A stretch of 64,000 nt of DNA from Cliona cf. orientalis (Eukaryota > Porifera > Demospongiae > Clionaida > Clionaidae): NCBI GenBank assembly GCA_963930775.1, contig OZ005690.1, forward strand, positions 11,372,411 through 11,436,410, written 5' to 3'. The translations under genes and the position numbers were made by a program. Under the pieces are notes generated by a model. It made no database searches, was not told the DNA's origin, and saw only the letters and a list, made by a program, of their open reading frames with translations. Below, one piece after another: positions 61,181-64,000 of this stretch. The number at the start of each line of letters is the position of its first letter. The stretch's first letter is position 1.

Positions 61181-61260
61181 ACGTGGTGCCAGCTGTAAAC
61201 GCAAAACGTCTGAATGAGGTCACGTTAGCAGCCCTGATCAGCCCTGGTATGCTTATCAAC

Positions 61261-62162
61261 GGGTTAGTGCAAAACCTGGACTCTGGACTCTGGACTGGAC
61301 TCATGGACTGGACTGTGGACTGAGATTTGGACTCGATTTTGGACTGATGCGCTGGGCGATGACGACCATTTCCAACAACAAACTCTGTTGCGTACGCGTT
61401 GGAGGCCGATAGAATGTGCTATAAGGAGCTGCTTGTATTTATAAAGCATGTAGAGGTAGAGCTGATTATTTCCCTTGGAAAATTGGTGAAGGGTGCATCT
61501 CCTCAGGGCATTGGGCATCAAGTTGATACTCGGATGCAGTGAAAGATAGTCTCATTCCCAGCCCCCTTTCAAGCATACGGAGAGGGACTTGATAATGACC
61601 ATATATAGCTCTACAACTAAGAGATTAGGTCAAAGAAGCCTTGAACGCCGGCTGATTTTCAAGGAGCCTGAATTCGAGACTAAGTTTGAGCATAAGGTAG
61701 ATACTTTCTATATCCAGGTATTAATATAGTGTTTTTATAAATCTACTCCGACTTATCCCGAGTCTCCACATAATTTGAGCGTGAGGGTATGGGGCTATTT
61801 AATAGTCTCATTGTCCCCTTAGCCTTCGTAGGCGTCTCGGTGATATTGAAGTCCATTCCTGTGAGGAGATGCCATCCCAGCCGGGCTCACTGATTTTGCA
61901 ACTTCTACATACTTACAAGTAGCCTCCAGGCTAGCTCCTTGTGATTTAACCTCGTACCCTGAAGGGCCTGGGAACGTACGTACAAGACTGCTTGTGACTA
62001 CTAGCCTAGCTTGCAGTTGTAGCACCGTGCCTTCTTTCCATAGTCTCTTGGAAATGGTCGTCATTGCCCTGCGCATCAGTCCAAAATCGAGTCCAAATCT
62101 CAGTCCACAGTCCAGTCCATGAGTCCAGTCCAGAGTCCAGAGTCCAGGTTTTGCACTTACCC
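61261..62162. mobile_element. MULE-type non-autonomous element
   Basis: GGGTTAGTGCAAAACCTGGA is mirrored by TCCAGGTTTTGCACTTACCC, and ~100-bp arms of GGACTCTGGACTGGACT repeats follow. GCTTATCAAC flanks both sides (61251-61260, 62163-62172), a 9-10-bp duplication. The GGG end and GGACTGGA repeats resemble MULE-2's TIR. The minus-strand ORF at 61819-62211 is unrecognised. Confidence 0.78.
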
Positions 62163-62732
62163 GCTTATCAACCACTTGATAAGCATACCAGGGCTGATAA
62201 CGTGACCTCATTCAGACGTTTTGCGTTTACAGCTGGCACCACGTGGCTGGTGGTTTTGCCTAGCAACTACATGTACAACTTATACCTCACGTTCTTCGTG
62301 GTTTTTTTAGCCTAGCTGTAGCTAGTTTGCTGATTAGTTGCACAGAATTGAATTTTAAGCAGTAGCTACATTGAAGTAGTGATTACAGCCACAGATTTAT
62401 AGCTAACAAGTACAGGCCTGATTACTTTAGTGTCATGGATTATCGAAAGATCAGAGAAAGCTCCAAAACAGCCAGCTATCCACAGAATAAGCAGAATACA
62501 TGTAGTTACCAAGACAGTTTTTAATATACCAGACTATAAGCATAGGCACTGTGTGCATGGCAGGGGCCTAATTTGCTATGATATCCATGCAGCTAGTCTG
62601 CAAACCTGCATGTTGGCCTCAAGATTAGTGTGACCATCTGTAGAAGATCCTAGTAGATAGCCAACTAGCGATCCGGGCCATAGCTGCAGATCAAGAGCCC
62701 ATAGCATCAGCAAAAGTAACTTTCTGCACACG

Positions 62733-63076
62733 CAGGGGCGGAGAAATAGGGGGGGGCAGGGGGGGCTTCAGCCCCCCCACTTTGGAAACAAGGGGGGCTG
62801 AGCCCCCCCCCCCCCCCCCCCCCCCCCCCCCCATTTTATCACATGCCCATACTACAAAATTATAGCAACATAGTTCTGTCATAATTCTAGAGTGCTAAAG
62901 TAAAAATTGCTACTAAAATCAGTCCAAAAATTGGTGCCAGATTGCATCAGAAACGCTCTCAGAGAGTCGAAATTTCCAAAATTTTCTGGGGGAGCATGCC
63001 CCCAGACCCCCTAGGTGGGCTGTGGGTACATGCCCACAGCCTAACAGTTATCACAGTACACAGTCAAAGGTCTGAG

Positions 63077-63109
<33 letters not shown>

Positions 63110-63136
63110 ACTTTTGCTACCTGTTCTCCGCCCTTG
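62733..63136. mobile_element. CAGGGGCGG element with poly-C runs
   Basis: CAGGGGCGGAGAAATAGG at the left and CCTGTTCTCCGCCCTTG at the right, with ACACG duplicated at 62728-62732 and 63137-63141. The empty site can be read from the opposite arm near 59505-59530. Two long poly-C tracts (about 62804-62832 and 63079-63109) lie inside. Confidence 0.7.
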
Positions 63137-63542
63137 ACACGTGGCTCTAGTTTTTTGAATGACCAGCCATCACCAATTTAAACCAGCTGGCTCCATGTCA
63201 CCATAGAATAACTTGCTAGAGAAATAGCTAGTCATCTTCAGATATACACTGAGACTGGTAGAACTGAACACAGCTACTATATAGGCGCAACTACTGAGCA
63301 CTGGCATCACACTGGCCCCTTGCTGAGCTTTTGTAGGGTTAAATAAGCAAGCAAGAGCTAGCTAGCTTGCTGACCTCTTCTCTTAATTGTCTGGAAAAGT
63401 TTACAGTGTGACATAAAGTAGCTCATTTCAGTGGTACAAATCAGTTATACTACGCCCACTCGTGGGATAAGCCATTACACCACTCGTGCTTCGCACTCGT
63501 GGTGTAAATTGCTTATCCCACTCGTGCTTGTAGTATAACCTA

Positions 63543-63733
63543 TACCGTAGATCTGGAAAGTTTCGTGTAAAGAAACTTTCGTATGATAAATTTTCGTGTA
63601 AAAAAATTTTCGTAGGAACGATCCCTTACCGCATTAGCGATAATAGTGCATGCTAATTTTCGTAAGATTAATTTTCGTAGCCGCCATCGACTACGAAAAT
63701 ATTTTTACAACGAAAATTTCCAGATTTACGGTA
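63543..63733. mobile_element. 191-bp MITE, TACCGTAGATCTGG
   Basis: TACCGTAGATCTGGAAAGTT is mirrored by GAAAATTTCCAGATTTACGG then TA. TTTTCGTA motifs repeat in the interior. It abuts the right end of the 6.4-kb composite. Confidence 0.78.
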
Positions 63734-64000
63734 TATACAGCTGGCACCACGTGGCTGCAGGACTGTACATATCTGTTTACACAAAGTGGTTGATAAGCAT
63801 ACCAGGGCTGATAACGTGACGTCATTCAGATATTTTGTGTTTACACGGGCCCTGCAGTAGTTCAACACTCTTATGGCTAATATACTCTTGTGGTTACTGA
63901 AGCCCAGTTCACAATACAACGCTACATGATCAGGCCCGTACGTATGTAGCCTTCCTCAAAGGGGGGTTACATAGTGGGTTTGCCTCAGACTATCACTGCA

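Larger units (their letters stand above)
57161..63542. mobile_element. 6.4-kb inverted-repeat composite element
   Basis: TAGGTTATACTACAAGCACG at the left is mirrored by CGTGCTTGTAGTATAACCTA at the right, with paired CACGAGTGCGAAGCACGAG blocks inside. Further in, about 59190-60062 and 62250-63482 are long inverted arms (with an insertion at 62733 in the right one). No protein-coding gene was recognised; it seems built wholly of repeats. Confidence 0.6.

Noticed and set aside
62691-63181. Gly-rich and Pro-rich ORFs
   Set aside because: They translate the poly-C tracts within the CAGGGGCGG element.

Overview
The window looks like accessory DNA from a non-bilaterian animal, most likely a demosponge such as Amphimedon. 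The grounds are AT-rich DNA with many ATAATATTAT palindromes, short GT-AG introns, a very high density of small inverted-repeat elements, and a cell-surface receptor with animal domains (Ig, FN3, CCP, ITIM, Death). The assignment is inference; no search was run. Exon models were built by hand from ORFs, splice signals and phase matching.

Layout. 1-1776: no gene found; a TCTCGGAGG-type repeat cluster at the left edge. 1777-8534 (+): an 11-exon gene closing in one 634-residue frame, for a single-pass receptor (signal peptide, Ig-like, FN3-like, two CCP/sushi, TM, two ITIM-like tyrosines, Death domain, proline-rich PxxPxR tail). Its introns hold a 775-bp hAT element with an 8-bp target duplication, a tRNA-derived SINE head and several MITEs. 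9995-13917: an element with perfect 42-bp terminal inverted repeats (TIRs) carrying an intact 5-exon gene for a CXXC zinc finger fused to an OTU cysteine protease. 14-19 kb: MITEs and a Penelope-like reverse transcriptase scrap split by an element. 19720-25366: a CACAGG-ended element containing a ~172-bp minisatellite that itself contains two MITEs.

The centre (about 26150-53440) is a nest of insertions. The substrate is a ~200-bp repeat, itself a hairpin MITE, in tandem array. It is broken by a 6.5-kb element (26372-32838), which holds another TIR element, which holds a Mutator-like element (MULE-1, 26994-32035, 9-bp target duplication). The array is broken again by a 19-kb CACTG-ended element (33439-52493) with an AAA duplication. 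That one contains MULE-2 (33979-38706, 9-bp duplication) and a separate transposon (42223-48097, 9-bp duplication) coding for a DUF6589-type protein and, convergently, a RecQ-like helicase. Both genes of that last element carry disabling lesions. The two MULE proteins share a DDE core, a SWIM-like zinc finger and a C-terminal Cys/His domain.

53.4-64 kb: MITEs, a 902-bp MULE-type non-autonomous element and a 6.4-kb inverted-repeat composite; no gene recognised. Most long ORFs not listed are shadows or low-complexity translations. The strongest candidates for something undescribed are the DUF6589/RecQ transposon family with TAGTCT ends, the CXXC-OTU cargo element, and the ITIM-plus-Death receptor.
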